Source: Sporosarcina obsidiansis (GTDB lineage Bacteria; Bacillota; Bacilli; Bacillales_A; Planococcaceae). Taken from it: 64,000 nt of DNA. Below are positions 26,893 to 35,826 of the stretch, one piece after another. The stretch's first letter is position 1; each line of letters opens with the position of its first letter. The notes under the pieces were generated by a model that was not told the origin of the DNA, did no database searches, and saw only the letters and a program-made list of their open reading frames with translations. The stretch is taken from assembly GCF_009651005.1 (NCBI RefSeq), contig NZ_WHVW01000002.1, positions 1-64,000 of the forward strand. The letters run 5' to 3'. The position numbers were made by a program, and so were the translations under genes.

Positions 26893-27705
26893 TTATTTCT
26901 CTCCTACGCCATTCAGAATATTGGCGATGATTAAACCAGTAATAATGGCAACCACACTCATGACAAATGGCGTTCCACTCTCAGGAATTCCAGGGAATAT
27001 CACAAATATCGAACCGATAATGAGACCAATAATTACCGCAAACATGCCGGTATGAAAATGCGTCAATAAAATGCGGATCAACTTACTGCTCACCACAAAT
27101 CCAACGGCAATTCCAATGCCGGTTACAAAAATAATTGGTAAATTGAAGTCTGAAAGAGCTGTAATAACCGTTGTGTAAACACCAAGCAACAATAATACAA
27201 ATGAACCACTTACCCCAGGTAACAGCATCGCCATACTACCTGCCCATCCAGAGAAGAATAACATGATAGCCGTCTTCCCTGTCAGATGTGTGATAACTAC
27301 CGGATCTGCCGGCTTAATGAAAGCAGTCGAAGCGAGTGCTGTCGCAACGATCAACATCAATATAAAATGATGAAACTTAAAATTCTTTCTCAATCCTGCT
27401 TGCTTGGACACAAATGGAATGACACCAATAATTAAACCTAAAAAGAAATATTGTGTAGGTTCATGATAGTGTTTCAGTAAATAAGAGATCACTTTACTGA
27501 ATAAAATGATGGTCGCTCCCATACCAATGCCAAGTGGCAACAAAAACCCAATATGTTTTTTCCACTCTTTACTGAAAAATCCGCTAATCGAGATGAGTAG
27601 TCTATCATATATACCTAATATAAAAGCAATTGTTCCGCCACTCACACCAGGGATCAGATCACTGATTCCCATTAAAAATCCACGATATAAATTTCTCCAC
27701 TCCAT
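26893..27705 (-). CDS. DUF368 (PopT-type) polyprenyl-phosphate transporter
   Basis: A 270-residue polytopic membrane protein of the DUF368 family. Members (PopT) have been shown to recycle undecaprenyl phosphate, the lipid carrier of cell-wall synthesis, across the membrane. Two inverted-repeat-like signatures are seen: SDLIPGVSGGTIAFILGIYDRL near the N-terminus and AMLLPGVSGSFVLLLLGVYTTV in the middle, as expected for this fold, with about nine hydrophobic segments. Start: ATG 27705 (MEWRNLY) has GGAGG 10 nt upstream, whereas the ATG at 27732 has none. It is a single gene. Transport function is from the family, not from this sequence alone. Confidence 0.85.
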   Translation of the reverse strand: MEWRNLYRGFLMGISDLIPGVSGGTIAFILGIYDRLLISISGFFSKEWKKHIGFLLPLGIGMGATIILFSKVISYLLKHYHEPTQYFFLGLIIGVIPFVSKQAGLRKNFKFHHFILMLIVATALASTAFIKPADPVVITHLTGKTAIMLFFSGWAGSMAMLLPGVSGSFVLLLLGVYTTVITALSDFNLPIIFVTGIGIAVGFVVSSKLIRILLTHFHTGMFAVIIGLIIGSIFVIFPGIPESGTPFVMSVVAIITGLIIANILNGVGEK

Positions 27706-27854
27706 GTTCACTGTTCCTCCAATGAATTTCATTCCATACAGTATATCACGCTGGCTACTGTTAATTACATAACGTCACTGATTCATTAATTACAGTTTTC
27801 ATTGAGATACTTACTGTATGTCCTTCTCCTGTTGAATAGGACTATTGCAAAACA

Positions 27855-27896
27855 AAAGTTGTTTCATTGTTTGAGAAAAAACAATGAAACAACTTT
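27855..27896 (-). terminator. Terminator behind pdaC-like gene
   Basis: An 18-bp perfect stem (AAAGTTGTTTCATTGTTT and its complement) with a 6-nt loop, followed on the minus strand by TGTTTTGC, 3 bp past the stop codon. Confidence 0.88.
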
Positions 27897-27899
27897 AAA

Positions 27900-29270
27900 T
27901 TAGTAATTTTCTAGTTCAGAAACCGTTACAAATGAGTAGCCTTGCGATTGTAAATATGCAAGTACGGCATCTAATCCATCTGCCGTCGATTTATGAATAT
28001 CATGCATCAAAATGATACTACCATTTCGTGTATGAGCTTTCACTTTAGCTAAAAGCTTCTGCGGATTATGATGTTTCCAGTCTAACGTGTCTACATCCCA
28101 CATGACCACTGGCAAATTTGTAATAGCTCGCACGCGGTCATTGACTGCACCATACGGCGGTCTGAAAACAGTGGCGGGCTGTCCAGTTACCTGTTTAACG
28201 ATGTCCGTCGTACCCTGCACTTCATCATACAGCTTTTTGTCCGGCAACTTCGTCAACGAAGGGTGATTCCAAGAATGGTTTCCTAGTTCGTGACCAGCTT
28301 CCGCCACTTGCTGCGCTATTTCTGGGTAATATTCCACGCGGCTTCCAAGCATGAAAAACGTAGCTTTTGCGTCATATTTCTTTAAGGTTTTCAGGATTCT
28401 AACAGTTGACTTTGGATCAGGTCCATCATCGAACGTAAGGGCTACTTTTTTACCTGCAGGTTTTTGTGTAACTTTCACTTGAAATTCTTTCGCCAAAAAC
28501 GGATTTAACTTTTCTAATGGTACTTCTACGACAGCAGGGCCTGCTTGTTTCTTCGTAAATACACCCGCATCATAATAAAAGATAATCGATTTATCGGTTA
28601 AAGCGAAGTTGCGATAATTTCTCCATAATGGTTCAGTAGGCTTCCAAACATTCTCCGCTAAAAGTATGTCTTTGAATTCAGGGTTCTGATAAATGTGATC
28701 ACGTACTACTTTAGCCGTGCGTTTTAACTTTTCTACATCTCTACCAACTAGTTCAGCCATCGTAATACCTTTTCCTGTTTCTGGCTGGATATGAAACGTA
28801 CGTATTTCCGATTGGCTATCATTTGCACTCATTGATAATGTCGTGAACATGACAAATGAATAAATTCCCGACTTATGTTGCAGTGTTTCAAATGAAATAT
28901 TTAATTCCTTTGATGTTGTACTATTTTTACTGGAATTTGTTTTTAAATAGCGTGCTTTCCATTGACTTATGTACTCTACTATTCGATTATTGAAATCAGT
29001 ATACTCACTTTGAGGATACTGTATGGCAAATGGTGTATTTAGATCATTTGATGTTTCAGTGACAATTTTAATCCCGGGAAACGTGGAGTCAGTTGAGTTA
29101 ATCGAGACTTCCGGTTTGGGTGCTTTTGCCGATTTATTCGGAGATGCACTTGTTGAACTGTCAGACGTATTAAAAATTAGTAATAGTGCAATAGCTGTCA
29201 TTGCCATGATAGCACTTGAAAACGCAATATCGATCCATAACGAGCGACGTTTTCTTTTTTTGAATTTCAT
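27900..29270 (-). CDS. pdaC: Membrane-anchored polysaccharide deacetylase, PdaC-like
   Basis: A secreted carbohydrate deacetylase likely acting on peptidoglycan. From ATG 29270 (GGAG 7 nt upstream) the 456 residues show a basic N-terminus and one anchor helix (12-34), a low-complexity linker, a DUF4163/DUF3298-type region (about 60-245) and a C-terminal NodB domain. NodB motifs: TFDDGP (metal and catalytic Asp), HSWNHP (metal histidines), RPPYG, WDVDTLDW and LMHD. The same domain order and length occur in B. subtilis PdaC, an N-acetylmuramic acid deacetylase; that assignment is by architecture. The longer open frame to 29324 has no ribosome binding site. Confidence 0.85.
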   Translation of the reverse strand: MKFKKRKRRSLWIDIAFSSAIMAMTAIALLLIFNTSDSSTSASPNKSAKAPKPEVSINSTDSTFPGIKIVTETSNDLNTPFAIQYPQSEYTDFNNRIVEYISQWKARYLKTNSSKNSTTSKELNISFETLQHKSGIYSFVMFTTLSMSANDSQSEIRTFHIQPETGKGITMAELVGRDVEKLKRTAKVVRDHIYQNPEFKDILLAENVWKPTEPLWRNYRNFALTDKSIIFYYDAGVFTKKQAGPAVVEVPLEKLNPFLAKEFQVKVTQKPAGKKVALTFDDGPDPKSTVRILKTLKKYDAKATFFMLGSRVEYYPEIAQQVAEAGHELGNHSWNHPSLTKLPDKKLYDEVQGTTDIVKQVTGQPATVFRPPYGAVNDRVRAITNLPVVMWDVDTLDWKHHNPQKLLAKVKAHTRNGSIILMHDIHKSTADGLDAVLAYLQSQGYSFVTVSELENY

Positions 29271-29500
29271 AGAAAGACTCCTTTGTTCTGTATTTCTAAT
29301 TTCCCAAAATTGATTACAGATCATTTTTCTTTTTTTAGACGTTCATTTTGCTGAATCAGTCACTTATAGTAGATTTATAGCGAAAACTATAAAGATATGT
29401 CTAGTTATTAGTATACAATAAAAACATAACTAAACAAGAAATTACTAGAATTTCTTAATACTTTTTCCTAGAGAATCATTACAGGTTATTACGTTAACAC

Positions 29501-29529
29501 TTTTCCTGAAATCAGATATATGATATAAT
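29501..29529 (+). promoter_or_regulatory. Candidate sigma-A promoter of trhO
   Basis: -10 TATAAT at 29524-29529 with TTTTCC at 29501-29506 as a weak -35 box, 17-bp spacer. The transcript would carry about 100 nt of leader including the small hairpin AAGGGA / TCCCTT near 29562-29578. Confidence 0.5.
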
Positions 29530-29639
29530 ATTTGAGGCCCGAATCTTGCAAATTCTGGTTTAAGGGAGTTATTCCCTTTGATACACACCGATCTCGGCTG
29601 TTATCTATTGCAAAGAGAAAACAGAAGGCGGTAATTACA

Positions 29640-30614
29640 ATGGAAACGAAAGAATATCGAGTTTTATTATTTTACAAATATGTCCACATCGAAGATCCTG
29701 AAGAATTCGCTGCTGCACATTTAGCATTTTGTAAAGAAACGGGATTAAAAGGACGTATCCTGGTAGGTGAGGAAGGCATCAACGGAACGTGTTCAGGTAC
29801 AATCGCACAAACCGATGCATACATGGAGCATATGAAAGCCGACCCTCGATTTGCTGATATTTGGTTCAAAATTGATGAAACAGACGGTCATGCTTTTAAG
29901 AAAATGCACGTCCGCCATCGTCCGGAAATTGTCAATCTCAGCTTACCTGAAGATGTTAACCCGTTAGAATTAACAGGTGAATATTTGGAACCTGAACAGT
30001 TTTTACAGCAAATGCAAGAAGATAATACGGTCGTGCTAGATGCTCGTAACGATTATGAGTATGATTTGGGACATTTCCGCGGCGCACTTCGCCCTGATAT
30101 CGAAAACTTCCGAGATCTGCCCCAGTGGGTAATGGAAAACAAAGAACAGCTTGAAGGTAAAAAGATTCTTGCTTATTGTACAGGTGGGATCCGATGCGAG
30201 AAGTTCACTGGCTGGTTGAAACGTGAAGGATTTGAGGATGTAGCGCATTTACATGGCGGCATCGTTTCTTACGGTAAGGACCCTGTCGCAAAAGGTCAGT
30301 TATGGGATGGTCAGTGCTATGTATTTGATGAGCGTATTGCAGTTCCGATTAATCAAGTGGAGCATGTAGTAGTTGGTCGCGATCATTTTGACGGCACGCC
30401 TTGCGAGCGCTATGTGAATTGTGCAAACCCTGAATGTAATGCCAAAATTTTATGTTCTGAAGAAAACGAGCATTTTTATATGCGTAGCTGTTCGGATGAA
30501 TGCCGGACACATCCACGTAATCGATATTTTGTAGAACACGATCTTAGCGTTGACGAGTTTAATGAGCGCTTAGCAAAAATTGATGCGTTCCGTGCTAGTG
30601 AGACTGTTTCTTGA
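29640..30614 (+). CDS. trhO: tRNA uridine(34) hydroxylase, rhodanese-like
   Basis: Oxygen-dependent hydroxylase that makes 5-hydroxyuridine at the wobble position of tRNAs. From ATG 29640 ([10 protein letters not shown]) the protein has 324 residues: an N-terminal acylphosphatase-like domain (1-100), a rhodanese domain with the catalytic cysteine C180 in the loop [10 protein letters not shown], and a cysteine-rich C-terminus ([12 protein letters not shown]...CSDEC) probably binding zinc. All match the YceA/TrhO family. The open frame runs 36 codons further upstream, but that part is not conserved-looking. AAGG about 11 nt before the ATG is the ribosome site. Monocistronic, with a terminator. 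Confidence 0.93.
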   Translation: METKEYRVLLFYKYVHIEDPEEFAAAHLAFCKETGLKGRILVGEEGINGTCSGTIAQTDAYMEHMKADPRFADIWFKIDETDGHAFKKMHVRHRPEIVNLSLPEDVNPLELTGEYLEPEQFLQQMQEDNTVVLDARNDYEYDLGHFRGALRPDIENFRDLPQWVMENKEQLEGKKILAYCTGGIRCEKFTGWLKREGFEDVAHLHGGIVSYGKDPVAKGQLWDGQCYVFDERIAVPINQVEHVVVGRDHFDGTPCERYVNCANPECNAKILCSEENEHFYMRSCSDECRTHPRNRYFVEHDLSVDEFNERLAKIDAFRASETVS

Positions 30615-30633
30615 CTAATAAAACGATCATTAT

Positions 30634-30671
30634 GCAGCTAGCTTCCTGTATGGGAGTTGGCTGTTTTTTTG
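30634..30671 (+). terminator. Terminator behind trhO
   Basis: CAGCTAGCTTCC pairs imperfectly with GGGAGTTGGCTG and is followed by seven T residues. Confidence 0.85.
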
Positions 30672-30818
30672 ATTATACTAGCATATTCATTTTTCTTAGA
30701 AAGGTGTACTGTATAAGAATTCCATAATCTTTTAAAACTAAGAATTTTTTAGTAGTGAAATATTATCATAATAACGAATATACGAATCCCTTACCACTTC
30801 ACCTTAAATATGTAATTG

Positions 30819-30860
30819 TAAAAAATAAAATACCTCTCCCCGACTAACTCGGGAAGAGGT
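30819..30860 (-). terminator. Terminator behind ferredoxin-NADP reductase gene
   Basis: On the minus strand ACCTCTTCCCGA pairs with TCGGGGAGAGGT (one G-U pair), loop of 5, followed by ATTTTATTTTTT. Confidence 0.9.
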
Positions 30861-30882
30861 TATTTCTACTTATGTTGCATTC

Positions 30883-31866
30883 TCAACCAAACACGCTCGT
30901 ACTATGCAACGGCTGAACTTTTGCTTTAGGATCAATGAAAGCTTTGGCATGGCTTATTGCAATTGGAGCTTCCCCCATACCGACAGCGATCAGTTTTACT
31001 TTTCCGTCGTAAGTCGTAATGTCACCTGCTGCATAGATACCTTCAATATTGGTTTCCATTCGGGAGTTGACTTTGATAGAGTTACGTTCCATATCTAAGC
31101 CCCACTCTTTCAAAGGTCCGAGAGAAGAAATGTTACCGTAATTGACCACGATGTGATCCACTTCAAATACTTTCGTGCTTCCGTCTTTCTCCGTTAATGT
31201 CAGCTTTTCAATCGTATCTCCATCCCCATGAATTTCACTTACTGTATGAGATGTCAAAACATTGACTGTTGAGTTGCGCAACTGGTTGACGCTCGTTTCA
31301 TGCGCAGTGAAACGCTCTCTACGATGCACGAGTGTCACTTGGTTCGCTATATTTTCTAACATTAATGCCCAATCTAATGCCGAGTCTCCTCCTCCGCAAA
31401 CGAGGATATTCTGATCCTTAAACATAGAAAGATCCTTAATACCATAATGCAACGTCTTGCCTTCAAAAAGGGGCTCTTCTTTCAAACCGATTTTACGCGG
31501 TTGGAATGCTCCAATCCCAGCGGTCAACAAAATGGTACGTGTCAAATGTTGCCCTTTATCCGTAGTCAAGACGAAATGATCATCCTTCTTTTCTACAGAC
31601 AAAGCCGCTTCGCCTAAACAAATTTCAGGATTTGCATAATGTGCTTGCGTGACTAGATTCGCTACTAAATCCTTCGCCAAAATTTTAGGAAAGCCACCTA
31701 CATCATAAATGTACTTATCAGGATATAGCTCGATTAATTGGCCACCAAGTTGCGGCAAGCTATCGATGATTTTGACGGACATTTCTCGCATACCTGCATA
31801 GAAAGATGAAAATAATCCAGTCGGTCCGCCGCCGATAATCGTTATATCCACTATTTCTTGATTCAT
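30883..31866 (-). CDS. Ferredoxin--NADP(+) reductase, thioredoxin reductase-like (YumC type)
   Basis: FAD-dependent reductase transferring electrons between NADPH and ferredoxin or flavodoxin. The 327-residue protein has an N-terminal FAD motif GGGPTGLFSSFYAG (about 12-25), an NADPH motif CGGGDSALDWAL (about 157-168), the HRRERF phosphate-binding block and a C-terminal AAGDITTYDGK FAD motif. The redox-active CxxC of thioredoxin reductase is absent, which places it with the YumC/YcgT type ferredoxin reductases. ATG 31866 is favoured over the GTG at 31875 because AGGAG lies 8 nt before it. No ferredoxin gene is adjacent. Confidence 0.9.
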   Translation of the reverse strand: MNQEIVDITIIGGGPTGLFSSFYAGMREMSVKIIDSLPQLGGQLIELYPDKYIYDVGGFPKILAKDLVANLVTQAHYANPEICLGEAALSVEKKDDHFVLTTDKGQHLTRTILLTAGIGAFQPRKIGLKEEPLFEGKTLHYGIKDLSMFKDQNILVCGGGDSALDWALMLENIANQVTLVHRRERFTAHETSVNQLRNSTVNVLTSHTVSEIHGDGDTIEKLTLTEKDGSTKVFEVDHIVVNYGNISSLGPLKEWGLDMERNSIKVNSRMETNIEGIYAAGDITTYDGKVKLIAVGMGEAPIAISHAKAFIDPKAKVQPLHSTSVFG

Positions 31867-31974
31867 GTAAAACACTCCTATAATTCGTACTGTATTGCAA
31901 AGTTAATGGGCTACACCCTATATATACCTATAATATTATCTACTATTTCTCAATAAAATACATCTATTTAGTAT

Positions 31975-32262
31975 TCACATTTCAGGAAAGTGTGATAGGC
32001 AAAATTGTTCGGCTGCCGCTTGCTCCTCTTCGTCCCATTCTACATCAAACGGGCTATCCGTAGCCATTTCATAAAATTGATACGTAAGCATTTTTTTCTG
32101 ACCATCTTTCACAGAGTAAAGTATACGCAGTCCTGTTCCATTCTCATTATATAATTCATCTTCTTCGTCCAACTTGATCGTCAAAAGGAACTCATATCTC
32201 TGTCCTTCTATAATACCTGTCGGATCCACCAATTCTTCTACCTTGCCATCTACAATATTCAT
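31975..32262 (-). CDS. Small acidic protein of unknown function
   Basis: A 95-residue soluble, acidic protein (for example DEEDELYNENG and EWDEEEQAAAEQF) with an alternating pattern suggesting a compact alpha/beta fold and no signal or membrane segment. The ribosome site AAGGAG is 7 nt before ATG 32262, and codon use resembles its neighbours, so it is probably a real gene. I do not recognise the family with confidence; small proteins with this RYEFLLTIKLDEEDELY pattern occur in Bacillales. It is upstream of and on the same strand as the ferredoxin-NADP reductase gene, 108 bp away. Confidence 0.7.
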   Translation of the reverse strand: MNIVDGKVEELVDPTGIIEGQRYEFLLTIKLDEEDELYNENGTGLRILYSVKDGQKKMLTYQFYEMATDSPFDVEWDEEEQAAAEQFCLSHFPEM

Positions 32263-32433
32263 TCAATTTCTCCTTCTTCCCGCTCAGTAAAGTTTTCACT
32301 CCTTCTATCCTACATCATTTGATAGGTGCGGGGCAATTTATGGACGTGATTTCTGATAAAAAGTTTGCTATTCATGAATAGTTGCTGGAAAATGAAGCGA
32401 TAGATAACATTTTTATGAACGAGGAGGAGTTAC

Positions 32434-34125
32434 ATGCTTACTTTTGATGATTATCAGTATACTCGCCCGAATATGGATGAACTAACAAGTAAATTTCATT
32501 CACTTCTCGAAACCTTTCAACAAGCCACTTCATTTGAAGATCAATCGGGAATCATTGAACAAATCAATACGCTTACTAGGAACTATAATACACAAGAGAA
32601 TCTTATGTATATCCGTTCTTCCATCGATACGAATGACAATTTTTATCAGCAAGAGCGCGATTATTTTGATGAAATCGGACCTCAATTCCAAGCATTACAG
32701 AGCGATTATTATAAGGCCTTGATTGCGACCCCATTCCGTCACGAACTGGAAATCAAATGGGGAAGCCAGCTTTTCGCACTTGCTGATAATGCAATCCGTT
32801 CTTTTTCAGATGAAGTGTTACCTTTATTACAACAGGAGAACAAACTCATATCCGAGTATGCTAAGCTTGTCGCATCAGCTCAGATCGAATTTCAAGGGGA
32901 AATATACACAATCGCACAACTAGGCCCCTTCAGAGAATCGCTAGACCGCTCTGTAAGAAAAGAGGCTATGCATGCATCTTCCAACTTCTTCGCTGCAAAC
33001 GAAAAACAATTCGATGATATTTTTAACCAGCTTGTTGGTGTGCGTCACAAAATAGCGATCACGTTAGGCTTTAAGAACTTCACAGAACTAGGTTATGTAC
33101 GGATGAATCGTGTGGGCTATGATGAGCGAATGGTGGCAGATTTCAGACGACAGATTCGAGAATCCATCGTTCCATTGGCGACAGAAATTTTGAAAGCACA
33201 AGCACATCGAATCGGTGTACTTGAGATGAAATTTTATGATCAGTCCTTGCACTTTCCTAATGGCAACCCACAGCCTAAAGGATCGCCAGAATGGATTATT
33301 GAAAACGGCCAAAAAATGTATGAAGAATTATCGCGTGAAACTGGTCGCTTCTTTGATTTTATGAAGCGAAAGAACTTGTTGGACCTCGTGGCGAAAAAAG
33401 GTAAAGAGGCTGGTGGGTATTGTACCTTCATTGATGACTATGATTCCCCATTCATCTTTTCCAACTTTAATGGGACATCTGGAGATATTGATGTCTTGAC
33501 TCATGAAGCAGGCCATGCCTTCCAAGTGTATTCTAGCCGTAACATCGGCATTCCTGAGTATATTTGGCCGACTAGTGAAGCGGTAGAAATTCATTCCATG
33601 AGTATGGAATTTTTCACTTGGTCCTGGATGGATCGTTTCTTTTTGAAAGATGCCGATCAGTATCGTTTCGCGCATTTACTTGAGGGCATACTCTTTTTAC
33701 CTTATGGTGTGGCGGTAGATGAATTTCAGCATCGAATTTATGATAATCCAGATCTGACACCTACCGAACGAAAAGTCGTATGGAAAGAACTAGAAAATAT
33801 TTACTTACCAACGCGAGATTATGATGGACATCCCTATTTAGAACAAGGGAGCTTTTGGCAAAGACAAGGACATATTTATGAGGTGCCATTCTATTATATC
33901 GACTACGCCTTAGCACAAATTTGTGCATTCCAATTTTGGCAACGATCTCTAGAAGACTTTGACGAGGCATGGACAGACTATGTCCATCTCTGCAAATTAG
34001 GTGGTTCGATATCATTTTTAGAGCTAGTGGAAGAGGCTCATTTGCAATCTCCATTTGAAGACGGAGTCGTTGAATCCGTGGTCAACACCATTAAACTATG
34101 GATCATGAAAAACGAACCCCATTAA
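32434..34125 (+). CDS. M3 family oligoendopeptidase
   Basis: A cytoplasmic zinc metallopeptidase cutting oligopeptides. The thermolysin-like zinc motif HEAGH is at residues 357-361 (DVLTHEAGHAFQVYSS), with the third ligand in the following helix (SEAVEIHSMSMEF). At 563 residues it belongs to the PepF/M3B branch rather than the longer thimet-type enzymes. The Shine-Dalgarno GAGGAGG is close before ATG 32434. The gene stands alone between a small protein gene facing away and a convergent GGDEF gene, and ends at a bidirectional terminator. Physiological substrates are unknown. Confidence 0.92.
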   Translation: MLTFDDYQYTRPNMDELTSKFHSLLETFQQATSFEDQSGIIEQINTLTRNYNTQENLMYIRSSIDTNDNFYQQERDYFDEIGPQFQALQSDYYKALIATPFRHELEIKWGSQLFALADNAIRSFSDEVLPLLQQENKLISEYAKLVASAQIEFQGEIYTIAQLGPFRESLDRSVRKEAMHASSNFFAANEKQFDDIFNQLVGVRHKIAITLGFKNFTELGYVRMNRVGYDERMVADFRRQIRESIVPLATEILKAQAHRIGVLEMKFYDQSLHFPNGNPQPKGSPEWIIENGQKMYEELSRETGRFFDFMKRKNLLDLVAKKGKEAGGYCTFIDDYDSPFIFSNFNGTSGDIDVLTHEAGHAFQVYSSRNIGIPEYIWPTSEAVEIHSMSMEFFTWSWMDRFFLKDADQYRFAHLLEGILFLPYGVAVDEFQHRIYDNPDLTPTERKVVWKELENIYLPTRDYDGHPYLEQGSFWQRQGHIYEVPFYYIDYALAQICAFQFWQRSLEDFDEAWTDYVHLCKLGGSISFLELVEEAHLQSPFEDGVVESVVNTIKLWIMKNEPH

Positions 34126-34138
34126 AACCAAATTAAAA

Positions 34139-34174
34139 CGGTCATCTCTACATCAAGCTATGTAGAAATGACCG
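34139..34174. terminator. Bidirectional terminator between oligopeptidase and GGDEF genes
   Basis: A stem CGGTCATCTCTACAT / ATGTAGAAATGACCG (one mismatch) with a 6-nt loop is flanked by A-rich sequence on the left and GTTTTTA on the right. Confidence 0.88.
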
Positions 34175-34179
34175 CGTTT

Positions 34180-35661
34180 TTATAATTCAACCACATTATA
34201 CAGTGAATACTGATCCTTCCCTTTTTTCTTGGATTGGTATAATGCAATATCCGCTTTATTATAAAGTGTGTGGATTGTGTCTTTGGATTCAGCCATGGCG
34301 ATGCCAATACTGAGAGATAGGTGGATATTTTCTTTTTGCAAATAGGAAAAAGATTCGCGCATAGAAGTCAGCATGCAATCAGCCCGTTCGGTCACTTGCT
34401 CTTGTGTCAACTGCGAAAATAACACAACAAATTCATCGCCGCCAATTCTAGCAGCTAAATGACCCTCCCCACTTTCTCTTTCGATAATTTTTGCGGCTTT
34501 GACTAGGAGTTTATCTCCTTCCCCATGGCCTAGCGAATCATTAACCGACTTAAAGTTATCCAAATCAATAATCATAAACTGCAGTGGATCTTTCTTTTGT
34601 CGTAGCCATTCTACGGCGGTATCTTCAAATGCGGCTCGGTTCTTCAAACCTGTCAACACATCATGAAAAGCTAAATGCACTGGCTTTGATATCATCCTCG
34701 CCAGCACGAAAGAAAGAACAATCGTTACAATTGAAATAGCCATTATCTGAAATATAAATTGATTGCGATAAGACGTAAGCACACTGGCGAAAGGAATATC
34801 GTAATACGCGATTTCCACTACACGGTTTGTGGAAAGACCAGGAACTTCATCCGCCTTATAAGGTATGTATCGATAAGTCAGCGTCTGTCCTTCTTCTTGG
34901 ACAGTCATCTCTTTTATTTGAAAATCTTTAAAAGCCTTTTTAAATATAGCCGCACGAGAAGGGTGAATTTTCTCTTCCTTACCAGAATTTCTTTCCCCTA
35001 ATAGTAATCCTAAAGAAGTATATACATTGATAGATTTAATTTGATCATTTTCTTGTTCCATTTGATGTGTAGTGTCGATGAAATTAAATTCTTGGAATAC
35101 TTTTTCATCTTCCAAGTAATAGGCTAACTCTATCAAATATTTCCCATCTGGAGTTGGCATATAGCTAAATTTTTTGAATTCACCTGTATTTTGTTGAATA
35201 TCTAGCGCATCATTAGAAAAAACGCCCAGCTTTCGACGTTCTCTTAATAAAGCTCCAAAATTTTTACAGCATTCATCAAAATTTAAACCGATATCATCTT
35301 TATAACTACTCTCAATGACATTATTAGCAGAATCAATAATATAAATATCCATTCCACTATCTTTTTTCAATGCATCAAAATCCCATGTAGAAAAATCCGG
35401 ATTTTGCTCATACTGCTTTAGCAAGCGGATTGAGTACTCTTCCATAGTAGCCGCACGCTCAAAATCGAGAACATTATAAACTTTATCGATAGTTGAAAGA
35501 CTTGCAATAATTTTATCCTCCGCCATTTGAATTTGAGTTTCTAAGTTAGCCTGGACATTGTTTTTGAGTTTCCGATAATCTGCTACTACGATGATGAGCG
35601 AAAGGAGCAGTGTAAATGAAATGAGGATGCCAGTTAACTTATACCGAAAATTCTTATCCAT
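34180..35661 (-). CDS. Membrane-bound diguanylate cyclase (GGDEF)
   Basis: Predicted synthase of cyclic di-GMP. From ATG 35661 (MDKNFRYKL; GAGG 8 nt before) the protein has 493 residues: TM1 (about 9-29), an extracytoplasmic sensor of about 270 residues with no family I recognise (it holds the pair CC in DECCKNFG), TM2 (about 306-328), and a GGDEF domain. The active-site motif RIGGDEF is intact (GGDEF at 407-411), as are HDVLTGLKNRAAFE and DLDNFKSVNDSLGH. The inhibitory RxxD site five residues before GGDEF is absent. The ATG at 35694 has no ribosome site. An EAL phosphodiesterase is encoded 18 kb away, so both arms of c-di-GMP turnover are in this window. Confidence 0.9.
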   Translation of the reverse strand: MDKNFRYKLTGILISFTLLLSLIIVVADYRKLKNNVQANLETQIQMAEDKIIASLSTIDKVYNVLDFERAATMEEYSIRLLKQYEQNPDFSTWDFDALKKDSGMDIYIIDSANNVIESSYKDDIGLNFDECCKNFGALLRERRKLGVFSNDALDIQQNTGEFKKFSYMPTPDGKYLIELAYYLEDEKVFQEFNFIDTTHQMEQENDQIKSINVYTSLGLLLGERNSGKEEKIHPSRAAIFKKAFKDFQIKEMTVQEEGQTLTYRYIPYKADEVPGLSTNRVVEIAYYDIPFASVLTSYRNQFIFQIMAISIVTIVLSFVLARMISKPVHLAFHDVLTGLKNRAAFEDTAVEWLRQKKDPLQFMIIDLDNFKSVNDSLGHGEGDKLLVKAAKIIERESGEGHLAARIGGDEFVVLFSQLTQEQVTERADCMLTSMRESFSYLQKENIHLSLSIGIAMAESKDTIHTLYNKADIALYQSKKKGKDQYSLYNVVEL

Positions 35662-35788
35662 TTCATTCGCCTCTTCCCCTAATTCATTAGTCATATGATT
35701 ATACTAATAGTATAACATATTAATAGTCCATTGGAACCTAAAATATTTATTTGTTTAACTTTTGTCATAATTTCTATAACTAAAAAAA

Positions 35789-35813
35789 GCAAAGAGTCTT
35801 TTCGACTCTTTGC
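35789..35813. terminator. Terminator behind fhs, bidirectional
   Basis: Perfect 10-bp stem GCAAAGAGTC / GACTCTTTGC with a 5-nt loop, flanked by seven A residues on the left and six T residues on the right. Confidence 0.92.
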
Positions 35814-35826
35814 TTTTTTGCAGTAT

